Position numbers and translations under genes: made by a program
DNA from: Serinus canaria
Lineage: Eukaryota; Chordata; Aves; Passeriformes; Fringillidae
NCBI RefSeq assembly: GCF_022539315.1
Contig: NC_066313.1
Span: 23,659,059-23,723,058 of the forward strand
Length of the DNA stretch: 64,000 nucleotides
Direction: 5' to 3'
Shown: positions 53,801-64,000 of the stretch, one piece after another
How the letters are laid out: each line of letters begins with the position of its first letter
Numbering within the stretch: the stretch's first letter is position 1
Notes under the pieces: model-generated
Told to the model about the DNA's origin: nothing
What the model saw: the letters and a program-made list of their open reading frames with translations, nothing else
Databases searched by the model: none

Positions 53801-56613
53801 TTCATGGCTGCGTAGGTGACCGAAGGTAACCTTTCTCTGTGCTGTCCACCAGCCAACAAGATCCCTGAGATAGTGCCAAGGCTCAGGAAATGCCTTGCAT
53901 GTGCCCTCCCTTGCTTAGGAGGTCACAGACCTGGTAATTCTCAGTAGCATCCTTCAGGCACGTGCAATGCATAGAGGCAGACATGGAGGAAAGCAATGTA
54001 AAGAAAAAGAGCCACAGCTTTTCGTTCTCCCTGCTTTCACGGCTTACTTTGTCCCTGATGTCCATCTACTCCCCAGCCAAGAAGACACATGGCTCAGTGA
54101 GCTCAGTGACACTGCATTCCCTCTCTCAGCACCCATATTCCTGATCCTCACCAGCACCTCTTGCCTTTCTCATGGCAAGAGCAGACCTGTGAGAAGGGCA
54201 TAGTGGGTGAGCACTGCTTTGCTGCCATCAGGAAAACAAGCTGCAGGCAGAATAGCCAGCAGTCCTTGGAAAAAGCACAGAAAGAGAGGCAACTCGGTCA
54301 TGGAGAAACCTGACAACAGCTCTGCTCCAGGTCTCTGTTAAACAGAGGCCATGAGTTAACGTCAGCGCTTGGAGTTGCTCAGAAGTGAACTTGTGAAAGG
54401 CATGTATTTTCTCAGTTTTCTGCGAGCTATAAATGTTCAAGACCATCATAAGAGAATGTGCTGAACCATTTTGGGTTCACCTGGTGCTGGCAGCCACATG
54501 CACAGATTCATCCACCTGCTCACAAACCAGTGGTGCCATGGCTGGGAAGATCCAGGTTAGAGTGCAGACACTGAGAGACACTTGCGTGCCTGAAGTGAAT
54601 GAGGCTGGGATGCCAAAAGCTGCTTTCAAAAAACAAATCCAGTAACCTGCAAGAGCTTACCAATGTACTTGATGAAACCACGATAATCATGAACATTCCT
54701 CTAATATAAAATATTTGATTTCCTCTGCCCAGTACCATCAATCACCCAGTTACCCCCTGGGTGTCATCTGAGGCTACCCTGATTTGATGTCTTATTAATG
54801 AGGGCCTAAACCATAAGAAAGACTGATGTCCTGAGCATCCCCCATCCTCATAGGGAAACCAGGCAGTTTTGGACAGGATACCATCTGTTAGACTGGTTTC
54901 CGCTGGAAACTCATCTGTGTTTCAGCAAGAGTGTGTTGAAGTGCATGCATCTGAGTAATTTAATTTTTTTTTAGTTCAGATGAATCAGCAGATATGAGTC
55001 CAAAAGCTGTGTAAGTTAAAAAAAACTTTTGGCAGTCTGCAGACCAGTTTTCCCAAATATTTTTAACTGAGCTCTCATCTACACCAGCCTCTAAAAAGAT
55101 ATCCACTTCTAAAGTGTGAAGCATCCTCTCATGGTTATTTCTGTCTCAGCACTCAAAAGTACATTTAATCCTTGTTTCAGAACAAGTTCCTCTCTCATAT
55201 TCTTTGGTAGAAGGTGACATAGCCATAGGTACCAACATTTAGAGTAACATCCATGGCATGTGATGGACAATCACTATGGCACATCTGGAACCAAAGGCTG
55301 TCAGCAAACTCGACCATTGCAATGGTGACTTTCACTTACTGCTGCAATAGCTTGAACCTCTGTTTGATTTTTAGTGATAAATTAAAACTCTGGAGCACTA
55401 TCAAGTCATCTAACTGGTAATGTTTTCTTTAGTTATTTGTATTGCAGCAATGCCTCACTAGGCACAGGTTAAAACTCCAGCATTCCAGGTGCTGCACAAA
55501 CCTAGTAAACCATCCTGCATCCTAAGAAATCCTGCTCTGGATCAACAAGACATGCAGAAGGATGATGTAAGGAGAAAACCGGTGGCAAGGGATGGATAGT
55601 ATAGCAGAATACTGACAGGGCTATCATGGGAATAAAATGTAAAGATGCTATTAATGTCACATCAAGATTGCACAATCAAAAGGTGATAAATGGAAACATT
55701 AAGATCCTTATGACAACTTCCCGAAAATGGCAATGCAGCTGCCTTATTTACAGTAAGGTCTATAGCTGAAAACACACTTACAAGAGCATTTGGAAGTAGG
55801 TTTTGAAAAATACCGTGGAATGAGAACATGATGCATGTGCAGCAGGGCTGAGTTACCACTGCTGTTGGATCTGCAGGTTTTTGGTTTTAATAATCATTCT
55901 CAGAATATCTGTGGGATTTTAGAGAAGAAATAGGGAAAATGAAACATGGAGAGCAAAATCCCTGGCAAAATATCAGGTTGCCCTAACTAATTATAACCTT
56001 CTGGTAGCAGCTGTTGATACAGACTAAGAAGTCTATGCTTTGCAGTCCCCTAATGCCCTGAGAGTGTGAATGCTCAGACACTGAAACTTCACATGCTCTG
56101 TCCATGGGGATCAGCACTTCCATTAATTTCCTAAAATTTTTCCCCCATCAAACTTATTCAAATGCCCAAGAAAGTCAGTGACTGCCTTAGATTTCGAATC
56201 TGGGATAAACATGCCATGGTTTTGATTGGAAAACCAATACAAGAGCAAAATTTGGCAATTATAAAAAGCATTTTCCCACATCACTCAAAGCAGCGTAGGG
56301 TCTCCCCTACCAAAAGACAGAAAATAAAACTCACCTTTGTCTAGAGAAGTAGCGACCTTGCAAGCCTGGGAAATTGTACATTCAAGGGCAATGTGTCAGA
56401 CTATTATGAATGAGAAAAACAAGGCTCTAGTACCAGAGCTCACTACCAAACAGGCTAATAACATTCAGCTCTCGGTTGCGTGGTCACTGCCTACTGCCAG
56501 TCACATCAAGGATAAGTGTTAATGGCCAAAGTCATTGTAGTTACAGAATTACATAGGAGGAAGAAAAAAGCAGCAGCAGGCAGGCAGAAATCCTTTTTTT
56601 ATATGAATAAAAT

Positions 56614-56619
56614 TTTATT
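56614..56619 (-). terminator. candidate IGSF11 poly(A) signal (distal)
   Basis: AATAAA on the minus strand within a near-palindrome that also holds AATAAA on the plus strand (56,606-56,611). It could therefore serve transcripts from either direction. Confidence 0.35.
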
Positions 56620-57041
56620 GAATTTTATACAATTAGAAAGAACAAAGAAAGAGGAGCAAACAGTCTTATGGAGGGTAGGAACCAGAAGAGCTTTCCCAGT
56701 AGAGGAGGGTGCCTGCTGAGGGCAGTGTTCCTGTAAATGTCACACAGGGGTTGTTACAAAAGCAGAGAGAATGTGTCTGGGCTTTTCTTTGATTGTTTTG
56801 GGTTTTTTTCTTCCCACATAAGGGTTTCTAAAGCCACTCTTCTTCCCCCATCAATCCTACCACCCAGCAGCAAAGTGAGCAGACAGGCAGGAAACAGGAC
56901 TGCACAAGTGAAATGCGTACACACACAGAGTAACCACCTGCCTGCATCGCCAGGGGGGTTTGCACACATTCTGAATGCAGTGCTGTAGAGGAGGAAAGAA
57001 GGGATTTGAGATTTTTTTATCTCCTTTTTCTTTCATTTTTC

Positions 57042-57057
57042 TTTTTTTTTTTTTTTT
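57042..57057. repeat. poly(T) tract
   Basis: About 16 consecutive T, within a longer T-rich segment. On the IGSF11 strand it is an A tract beside a candidate poly(A) signal. Confidence 0.9.
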
Positions 57058-57060
57058 ATT
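57055..57060 (-). terminator. candidate IGSF11 poly(A) signal (proximal)
   Basis: AATAAA on the minus strand, followed at once by a genomic A tract (the T run at 57,042-57,057 on the plus strand). Oligo-dT priming on this tract could mimic a poly(A) tail. Confidence 0.35.
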
Positions 57061-58065
57061 TTAAGAAAAGAAGGCACAAAATCTCAGCCAAGCTTCAAAC
57101 CTAGTGCTGCTTGAGAGCTCCCAGTCTCCCAAAAAGCCAGTGTGTCCACGTGGGAACCCAGCCCTCACCTCTCCCTCCTCTTCCTCAGAGTCTGTGCTTG
57201 CATTTGTACTGCTCAGGTAGAAGGCCCTGCCCAATGTTTGTGCACTGCTAGGGAAAGTAAAGCCGTGCCAGGACAAGGAAAGTGGGGATGAGGAAGAGTC
57301 TGTTGGCTTAAACAGACCCTTTTTCCAATGTGAGAACTATGAAAGTCACCTGTGACTCCCCACATTGTTTTTCCAAGAGCAGACCTGGGAGGGCTCTGGT
57401 GCTTTTTGAGGTGATCGCTGCCTTTGCCTGTGCAAGGCTTGGTGTTATTCAGGAGGGCCAAAACCCCTATCCAGGTGTGGCCTCTTTGAACCAGTGCTCT
57501 CTAGGAGAGGAAATCCCAGCCCTCAGTCCAGCCCTCCAAATGGCATCAGATTCCTTCAGAGGTTTCAACTCTTGGCTTTGATTAAGGCTATTTAGTTGCA
57601 ATAGAAAAAAAGTAGAGGTGCCAGCCACAACCACCTGCCAGGCTGCAAGGAGATGGCAGGGCCACTGGCAGATGCCACCAGTACCCAGTCCCAGGACGTG
57701 GGGGGAAGTGGGGGAGGCAGAGAGATAGTGTGTGGGCTTTCATTAAGCCTCTGCATTCTAAAGCAGGAAACAAATCCTGCTAACATGTCTGTGCACGTGG
57801 GAGAGCAGGAATGAAAACTCTGATGCCTCTCTGTGAAGGCTCCAAGCCCTGCCATGCTGCCCAGCCCTGCATAGCCTGATGAATAAAATCCACCATGCAA
57901 ACATCAAAGTTACGGGGTTTGAAGTCACTTGCCCCAAATCAGGGCAGCCCAGGGGCAACATGAACCTGCCTGGTGCTCCACCACACCACCCTGCTCCTCT
58001 CTGCCTTCTGAATAACCCCAGCAACACCCCAAGAAAAGGAAAAAAAAAGAGATCCAAGCCCTAGA

Positions 58066-58097
58066 GCAGCAGCAGCAGCAACAACAGCAGCAGCAGT
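58066..58097. repeat. CAG/CTG trinucleotide tract
   Basis: Interrupted CAG repeat with CAA interruptions in the middle, read on the plus strand. It lies in the presumed IGSF11 3' UTR, so the transcript would carry CUG repeats. Confidence 0.85.
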
Positions 58098-58227
58098 GGT
58101 GCAGCCTTGCCCTGCACCAAGTGTATCAGGGAAAGATGCTCAGACGACTGCATCTTCCACAGCTTTAAATAGGGCTCTGGTGGCACTCCAACCTAGTGCA
58201 GGTGAAACACCCAGTCTGTGGATCTGC

Positions 58228-58268
58228 TTGTGTCTGTGTGTGTGTGCCTGTGTGTTTCTGTGTGTGCT
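58228..58268. repeat. GT-rich microsatellite
   Basis: Imperfect GT dinucleotide run with CT interruptions, in the presumed IGSF11 3' UTR. Confidence 0.75.
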
Positions 58269-58540
58269 GAGGTGGGGGGAAGAACTTCAAAAAATAAAGA
58301 CAAATGCTTCCTGGCCCACACCCTCAGCCAACCATCCCCTTGCCTGGGCTGGTGGCTGTGCCTTCATCTCGCCCCTCCAGCCTGTTCCATGCTTCCCCAC
58401 ACCCAGCCCCAGTGCACAGTACTCCCTAATCCAACAGCGGAGCCAGGGCCATGGGAAGCTGGGGCTGAGCAGCCTTCCCTGCCCCAACACAGGTCATCAT
58501 CCTCTTGGAAACAAAACAGCAACAACAATGGAAAAAAATA

Positions 58541-58558
58541 ATATATATATATATATAT
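58541..58558. repeat. short AT microsatellite
   Basis: About nine AT dinucleotides, in the presumed IGSF11 3' UTR. Confidence 0.8.
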
Positions 58559-58948
58559 CTCCCCAACCTCCCTGAAAGACCCAAATGGATGGAATCAGTC
58601 CCCAACAAAACCAACAGGTAATAAAAGCAAAAGCTCCCCCCAGGGTCAGGCCCGAGTGCATGTCCCAGCTGGGGCCCAGCAGCCCGGGAGCACACCCCGA
58701 CCTCCCTGCTCCTCTGGCCTTGGCACATCTGTGGCGTCCATTGGCACGAGGAGCTCCGGCAGCTGGGGGGAAAGCGGCTTGGCCAGGGCTGTCCCACCAG
58801 CTGGCAGCAGCCTCGAGACGGGAGGGCAGGTGGAGAGGTAAGTGAGTGATCCCCCCACCACCTCGCTGCCTTTCAGGAAGGAGTAGGGTCTCTTCGCCCC
58901 ACCGGGAATGAGAGGCCCCTTGCTCAGCTCTCAGCCACCAACACGGTC

Positions 58949-59399
58949 CTACACCAGGGAGCCAGCCCGGCTCTGGGCGGGCACCATGACGGGGACAGCC
59001 CCGATCCGCTCCAGCGTGGCCTGGCTGACTGCATAGGAACGGGTGTGCGGCAGCCGTGGCTTCCTGCTGACCGAGCCATTGCTCCGGATCACCTCCTGAG
59101 GCGACGGCGCCGTGCTGGCCGTCACCACCAGTGTCTTAGGGGGAGCCGGGGACGGGTGGCCACCATTGGCGTAGACGGGGCGGGCACTCGTGCTCCCTGA
59201 GCGGGAGAAGGGGGGCTGGTGAGCATCGTTGCTGTTGCTGAAGCGGGTGAAGGAGTCTGTGGCGTGGTTGGCTTTGGGGTCGTTCCAGTAGCGGCTGTTG
59301 TAGGTGTTGGAGGAGGTGAGGGTGTCGTTCTCTGATGAGGACGCATCAGCGTGGAACGTCTTTGCGGCAGAGGAGCATTTGGGTGGTAGTTCATCCTCT
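58949..59399 (-). CDS. IGSF11: IGSF11 last coding exon: cytoplasmic tail and stop
   Basis: This 451-bp GC-rich exon follows a pyrimidine-rich acceptor (CTTCTTCCCAG) and ends with TAG. It encodes a Ser/Thr/Pro-rich tail. Both ends look conserved in the family: the segment around LPPKCSS at the start, and [10 protein letters not shown] through [14 protein letters not shown] near the end. The terminal Ser-Leu-Val fits a class I PDZ ligand. The middle (roughly tail residues 40-85) is rich in Pro, Ser and Ala and looks less conserved. An ORF in this frame can be read back to 59,461, but the family alignment and the acceptor place the exon start at 59,399. Confidence 0.95.
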
Positions 59400-62300
59400 C
59401 TGGGAAGAAGAAGGTGTGAGGGCATATGGAGGACACTGGCCCACTTGTCCAACACCCCCACCCCTAACTACCATGCTGGGGTCATAGATTCAAAGAGAAG
59501 GGCAGCACCAATGTGAATCAGCATTGCTCCTTGGCCTGTTCACTCATCCCTCTCTGCAGGACCTGCCTTTGTGCTCCATGTGCCAAATTTGCCACTGAGG
59601 CAAATGACCCATGCTCATGGGTCTAAAAAGAAAGGCAGTTCCAGACAGTGATAGCTGTGATTGTAACCTCTGTGACCGGAGAACATCACAGCTCCAGAGC
59701 TTTTCAGGTATTACTGTATGGTATTATGTGCCGGAATTCCCACATCACTCTCCTACAGAGCTAACAACATAAAGTCCCATCTCTCCTGCTGGCAGAGGGA
59801 TTAAAGGCATTAAAGGCAATACTGAAAACAAAATGTATTGTTTCTATTTTTCATTTTCTCCCTCCATTTTCTGAATGTATATGGACATCTTCCCCTGACC
59901 CAGGGGAATGCACCCAGGATTAACAAAAATGAGGTTTCCAATTTCCCTCCTGTCAGCTGCAGCTTAACTTGGAGGTCCCCCATCACCAGCTTTCCCTGAC
60001 CCTTACCTTATCTCATTGGGAATTTCCTCCTCTTCTTCTTCTTTGTGTTTATTTTTCCAGTAGAACAGTGCTACAGCCACCAACACAATGCAAACAACGA
60101 GCACAACAGCACCTGTGGCCACCGCTCCTGCAATCAGGCCGATACTCCGTGGGTGAGCTGTGGAGATGATTGAACAGAGCATGGAGAAGAAATCAGGCAT
60201 GGGCTGTGACCATCTGTAAGCACATGAAACAGCCGTGGCTTGGGAGGGGAGAGAGGCAATATTCCCATTCCAGGGCATGATTGTCTTCTGATAGAGAGGC
60301 ATGTGGTGGCTCACAGCAAACATGGTTACACACCTTACTGTCACAAGACATAAACAGGTGGCCAAGCCTACCCTGGCAAAATACTTACGTGCAATGACTT
60401 GCAGGTCCAGAAGGCAAGTGCTGGTTCCAATGGCATTTGAAGCCACACATTGGTAAAGACCTGAGGACACAGTGCTGATATTTCGGAGAGTGACAGTGCC
60501 CTGGACTTGGTCTAGTCAGAGAGAAAAGAAGGATTTAAATCCCTCCCCCGCTTGAGGAAAACAAGAAAAAGCAAAGCCAGCAAATAGAGAATCTTGGTGT
60601 CAGACTATTAAGAGAGAACTAAATTAGGAAAAACCTTTAGATGGAAGCATTGTGCGTGCACATACACACACAGAGACAAGATTAGGCCTTAAGGAGCTTA
60701 CACTAGATGTTTCTTTCTCTTCTTATAGAGGAATTTCTGCAGATGAAAACTTGGGACTCTCAGCATTGTGCGAGAACAGGGAAGAAAGAGATGCGAAATT
60801 ACCTATGCTCAGATCTACTTGTTGAATTCAGTCTTGCCCTGCAGAACCCCTGCTCTCCCAGCCCTGGGCTCCCCATCTCCTGCTCTGCCAATATTCCTCA
60901 TTCCTGAATTATATGAAACTGAAAGGTGGCATATTCTTAAAATACAGCAAGATAAAGGGCAAAAGTACAGCTATCAGTATTTGATCAGGACACCTAGGCT
61001 AAGAAAACCTAAGGGTGAGACTTGTGGCTGGGAAACACCAGTTTGATCAGAGCCCTGCTTCTCCATACATCTGAAAAGCAGCTCTAATTTATTTGAGGCA
61101 GTAATTTATTGGAGAATTGTGGCATCAGCTCCTGATGGAGAACTGTGAGAAGCTGGCTGTATTTTCCTGGGATGATTCTGCCTCTCTTTTCCCTGCTTCC
61201 ATTCCATAAGTCTTTCATTTGGTTTAAAATGCAGGTGAGCTGGCAGCTGAAATTTCCAGCCACATGCCAACATCTAGAAATCACTCTCTCTCTCTTCCAT
61301 TCAACCCAATCCTTGTTTTTCAATGGAGAACATGTTTCTGGACAAAAAAATCCCACAAAAATTTAAGTGGCCTCTGGAGGGCACCCCATCCACCATGGGC
61401 TTTAGGAACCTTCGTTCCAATAAAGGGACCATGCAAATGATGGCAGACGCTCAATGAGCCGTGCCCCCTCTGGCAGCTCAGACAAGGGACAGCCAGGCTG
61501 CCACCTGGGAAATAAGAGGATAATCAACAGAATGAGCACCTTGTGTGGCAGTTGGGGGCAACTTGGGGACATTGTCCAGTTTCTCCCAGAGGTATGTTGG
61601 CCGGGGGATGCCTTCTTCCGAGCTGCAGGTCAGTGTGATATCGCTGCCCACGTCCAGGGACCCCTGGATTCTGCAAAGCGGGGCAGAAGGAGGAACTGCG
61701 AGAGAAGAGGGGAAGGTGATAGCAAATAAGGAAATGTGACCAACAGTGGAATGCAGGCTCACTCTGGACATGTGCTGCTGGGGAAAGCAAGGACAGTGGC
61801 ATGAACTGTCAAGGGGACAAGAAGGAGGCAGCAGACAAGAACTCATTATGGTTTGGGGGGAGACAATTCACACAAAGATTCCTGACCCACCAGCCCATCA
61901 GGGTTACAGACTACTGCTGACTTTCACAGGACCCAGTTCTCTTAGATCCCTCCCTTGAAAAAAAGGTAACAATTTCTGTCTTTGAAATAGCAAGGATGGT
62001 GAAAGTTAACAGAACTGCAGACAAAATTTACTGTGATTGAGTTTTGCTTTCATATCCCTATAATGGCATGCACTTTGGAGTATTTAACATCAATGGGAGT
62101 ATCCAGAACTAACAGCTTTAATGGAAAGGAAGCAAAGATATAAAGTCATTCTCTCCTCCTGTTGCCATGCACCAAACCCCTTGTGCTCCTTTCAGCCCTC
62201 CAGGATGTCCTCGTACTTTATTCCTGCTACTTTGCAACTCCATATCACAACACCACCACAAAAACTTTCTCTCCACCATATTTGAAAACTTCATTACACA

Positions 62301-64000
62301 CTGCCTGCATATGAAGTCTATGTGCCCTACAAACTCCCACAGTATCCACAAGGACGCCCATTCCTCACCACGGGATGTCTGTGGGCTCAAACGCACACAG
62401 TACCGTGTTGTTCATGATGCACTGTCATGAACAGAGGTCCCCTAGTCCCCGCCCTTGCCCTACCCCCCACCCCCTCCATAATACCAATAAACACACCCAA
62501 GACAGTAAGTCCAATGACTCCAATATTCCTGACGCCTCGGTCGGGAAGATTGTTGACCAAACACTGGTAGGTGCCAGTATCCGACAGCTGAGTGTTGTTG
62601 ATGAAGATGGAGGCACTGGTGGTTGGCATTGTCACAGCAAACCCCACTCGCCCATAGAACTGGGGTGCACCACCAAATATCTGACCCCCTTGGTAGAGAA
62701 TAACCTGGAAAAGAAAGGAAGGCTCAAACAACACTCTGCAGGAGATGAGCAAGGAGGAAGAACAGCAAGCAAAATATGAGCTTTCAAAGCCAAAAGGACC
62801 AGTTACTAAAAGATCTCTGAATAAGCAAACCTCAATATACATCCTAGCACAGGTGTTTTTGCAAAACAGGAACACACTCTGTAGCTCATTTTACATCACT
62901 AAAAATGTTCATAAAGGTAACAGACCAGAAAGGTACCCAAATCTTCTGGCGTAGCTGGATTGGCAATACCAGCCTCCTTCATATGGTAGTCATTACCCGC
63001 CTAGAAAGAATCAATGTACAGAAGCAGAGGCTCTCTGCAGGTCAGTGAATACCTTGATGAAAAGCATCTGTCCAGTGGACAGTATCACTTTGAGTCTCTG
63101 TCAGTAAGATCCTGCCATGATTTGACACTGCTTACTGAAGATCTTTGGGATGAGCTGGATGACAGGCAATGCAACCTTTGAACCTGCACAGCCTCCACCA
63201 GTCAGACTGTGCTCAGACCAAGTCCCTGAGGAGCAAGTATTCTTCAGTGCAGGTTCTCACACTGAATACAAAATGTGATCAGGGCAGTGTGACCCAAGAT
63301 GTATTTCAGAGAAACGGCGTTCTTCTATTGTCAGAGTACGTGGGCAAAAACAGGCCAGCATATCTCAGGTTATGATTCCTGTGCTCACCATTATATACTC
63401 TCATTTGCTAGTATTCATAAGAATGGACTTGCTAAAGCTAGTGCCTAGTAAAAAAATAAGAAGGGAAGTAAAAGGGATGATGAGTCTATGAGAAGTTATG
63501 TGTTAAAGGACATTTTACATAGATTTCCCAAGTTAAAGCTGCAGCTACTCCCAGGCCCTCCAAATTCCGCATCCAGTGCACCAAAACCTGGATTACATCT
63601 CCTGTGCTCTTTTGAACACACAAACCACCAGAGGCCCAGGGCAATAAAACAGTTCCACACACAACTGCCCCGGCTGCATATCCAGACAAGGACACAATGT
63701 GCATCTGTTAACAAAACACTGAAGAAAACAGATTTATGTGATACCCAGAGGGCATGTTCAGCAGTGAAGGGACAATGAAGCTCTGGGACAACCACAGACT
63801 CAGCATTTTAGAGGCCCTACATCCAGAACACAGTGGGGAACAGGAAAGCCCCAAGGAAAAACCTGCTCCCATAAGAAAAGACCCACCTGTTGAGGCTGGT
63901 TGGCGTTGGAAAGAGGAATGACCATCCAGATGACATTAAGGTTAGTGAGAGCAGCGTTAGTGGTGAAGGTGCAGGGCAACACTGCTGTCTGGCCTCGGGC
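58949..64000 (-). CDS. IGSF11: IGSF11 (immunoglobulin superfamily member 11), 5'-partial multi-exon gene
   Basis: Minus-strand gene. Six coding exons (63887-64000, 62497-62704, 61540-61695, 60389-60511, 60007-60157, 58949-59399) join in frame to 400 residues plus a TAG stop. All five introns are GT-AG, with phases 0,1,1,1,2. The product has an Ig V domain, an Ig C2 domain with four cysteines (a CTX-family trait), one membrane helix and a tail of about 165 residues. The human protein is about 431 residues, so roughly 30-35 N-terminal residues (signal peptide and start of the V domain) lie beyond the right edge. The family mediates homophilic adhesion in brain and testis, binds PSD-95 through its C-terminus, and (as VSIG3) binds VISTA in mammals. 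Identification rests on the tail, the linker after the membrane helix and the C2 domain, which closely resemble mammalian IGSF11. Introns are short: 1182, 801, 1028, 231 and 607 bp. I see no disabling change. Confidence 0.95.
60007..60157 (-). CDS. IGSF11: IGSF11 coding exon 6: transmembrane helix and juxtamembrane segment
   Basis: This 151-bp exon has acceptor CTCCACAG and donor GTAAGG. It encodes a hydrophobic helix of about 27 residues beginning IGLIAGAV and ending ALFYW. A Lys-rich stop-transfer segment and a run of six glutamates follow, as in mammalian IGSF11. It enters in phase 1 and leaves in phase 2, and the next exon completes an Arg codon. Confidence 0.94.
60389..60511 (-). CDS. 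IGSF11: IGSF11 coding exon 5: second half of Ig C2 domain
   Basis: This 123-bp exon has acceptor CTGACTAG and the strong donor GTAAGT. It holds an Asn-Ile-Ser sequon, the F-strand cysteine in SGLYQCVA, and the second extra cysteine in TSTCLLDL. It ends in the short stalk before the membrane helix. Both junctions are phase 1, so the exon could be skipped without a frameshift. Confidence 0.94.
61540..61695 (-). CDS. IGSF11: IGSF11 coding exon 4: first half of Ig C2 domain
   Basis: This 156-bp exon has acceptor CTCTCGCAG and donor GTGCTC. It starts with the interdomain linker (Val-Pro-Pro-Ser-Ala-Pro). It then has an extra cysteine in APLCRIQG, the B-strand cysteine in ITLTCSS, and the core tryptophan in TYLWEK. 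The extra cysteine pairs with one in the next exon in CTX-family C2 domains. Both junctions are phase 1. Confidence 0.94.
62497..62704 (-). CDS. IGSF11: IGSF11 coding exon 3: second half of Ig V domain
   Basis: This 208-bp exon lies between a pyrimidine-rich acceptor ending TTTTCCAG and the donor GTGTGT. It carries the DTGTYQC motif with the F-strand cysteine that pairs with the cysteine in the previous exon. A sequon (Asn-Asn-Thr) just upstream is a possible N-glycosylation site. It ends one base into a codon (phase 1), which the next exon completes to Val. Confidence 0.94.
63887..64000 (-). CDS. IGSF11: IGSF11 coding exon 2 (partial): first half of Ig V domain
   Basis: The exon is open to the window edge and encodes 38 residues. 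It contains the B-strand cysteine in the context VLPCTF and the core tryptophan in VIWMV. It ends with codon CAG followed by the donor GTGGGT, giving a phase 0 junction. The next exon continues with Val-Ile-Leu-Tyr as in the family. The exon number assumes the mammalian arrangement with a separate signal-peptide exon. Confidence 0.93.

Larger units (their letters stand above)
47545..56589. other. intergenic, no gene recognised
   Basis: It lies between the long CR1 copy and the presumed IGSF11 3' end. It holds the second MIR-like fossil (49.5 kb), the CpG-enriched patch (52.03-52.54 kb) and the C14 run at 53.8 kb. Open frames at 47,772-48,299 (minus) and 52,147-52,638 (minus) have no recognisable product. 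Confidence 0.65.
56590..58948 (-). other. IGSF11: probable IGSF11 3' UTR
   Basis: This stretch lies downstream of the stop on the minus strand and has no conserved ORF. Two minus-strand AATAAA hexamers are candidate poly(A) signals. One is at 57,055-57,060 and runs straight into a genomic A tract. The other is at 56,614-56,619. The UTR would be about 1.9 or 2.35 kb. Inside it are a CAG-type trinucleotide tract (58,066-58,097), a GT-rich tract (58,228-58,268) and an AT dinucleotide run (58,541-58,558). The extent is inferred, without transcript data. Confidence 0.45.

Noticed and set aside
58066..58097. CAG repeat as a polyglutamine coding tract
   Set aside because: It is on the strand opposite to IGSF11, beyond the stop codon, and no supported frame includes it.
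59400..59461. Upstream extension of the last IGSF11 exon as a continuous ORF starting near 59,461
   Set aside because: The extra residues do not match the family, and a pyrimidine-rich acceptor AG at 59,400-59,401 joins in phase to the previous exon.

Overview
The window reads as nuclear DNA of a bird, most likely a songbird (Passeriformes). The evidence is compact vertebrate GT-AG introns, CR1 LINE 3' ends carrying the octamer ATTCTGTG, and a solo ERVL-type LTR of a kind I associate with songbird genomes. There are no bacterial-style operons. I see no tRNA or rRNA genes and no CRISPR array.

Layout. Bases 1 to about 56,600 are gene-poor intergenic DNA. They hold CR1 fragments (7.80-8.03, 9.02-9.11, 40.27-40.52 and 46.98-47.54 kb), a complete 1,431-bp solo LTR with a 5-bp target-site duplication (10,317-11,747), possible MIR-like and hAT-like fossils, and several microsatellites and homopolymer runs. 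A strong CpG island at 45.89-46.35 kb contains a 49-bp-period tandem repeat. A weaker CpG-enriched patch lies at 52.03-52.54 kb. I found no convincing protein-coding exon in this part.

The one clear gene is at the right end on the minus strand: IGSF11 (BT-IgSF/VSIG3), a CTX-family cell-adhesion protein. Six coding exons are visible. The 5'-most is cut by the window edge, and the signal-peptide exon and promoter lie beyond it. The exons encode the Ig V domain, the Ig C2 domain, one transmembrane helix and a full cytoplasmic tail ending in a PDZ-ligand-like Ser-Leu-Val. Every junction has canonical splice sites and matching phase, giving 400 in-frame residues plus a stop. The 3' UTR runs toward lower coordinates, with candidate poly(A) signals at about 57.06 and 56.62 kb.

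In human, the DNA beyond the IGSF11 3' end is a long gene-poor interval toward LSAMP. The emptiness here fits that arrangement, but that is an inference. The most interesting unexplained feature is the orphan CpG island with its 49-bp minisatellite, about 12.6 kb beyond the IGSF11 stop codon.
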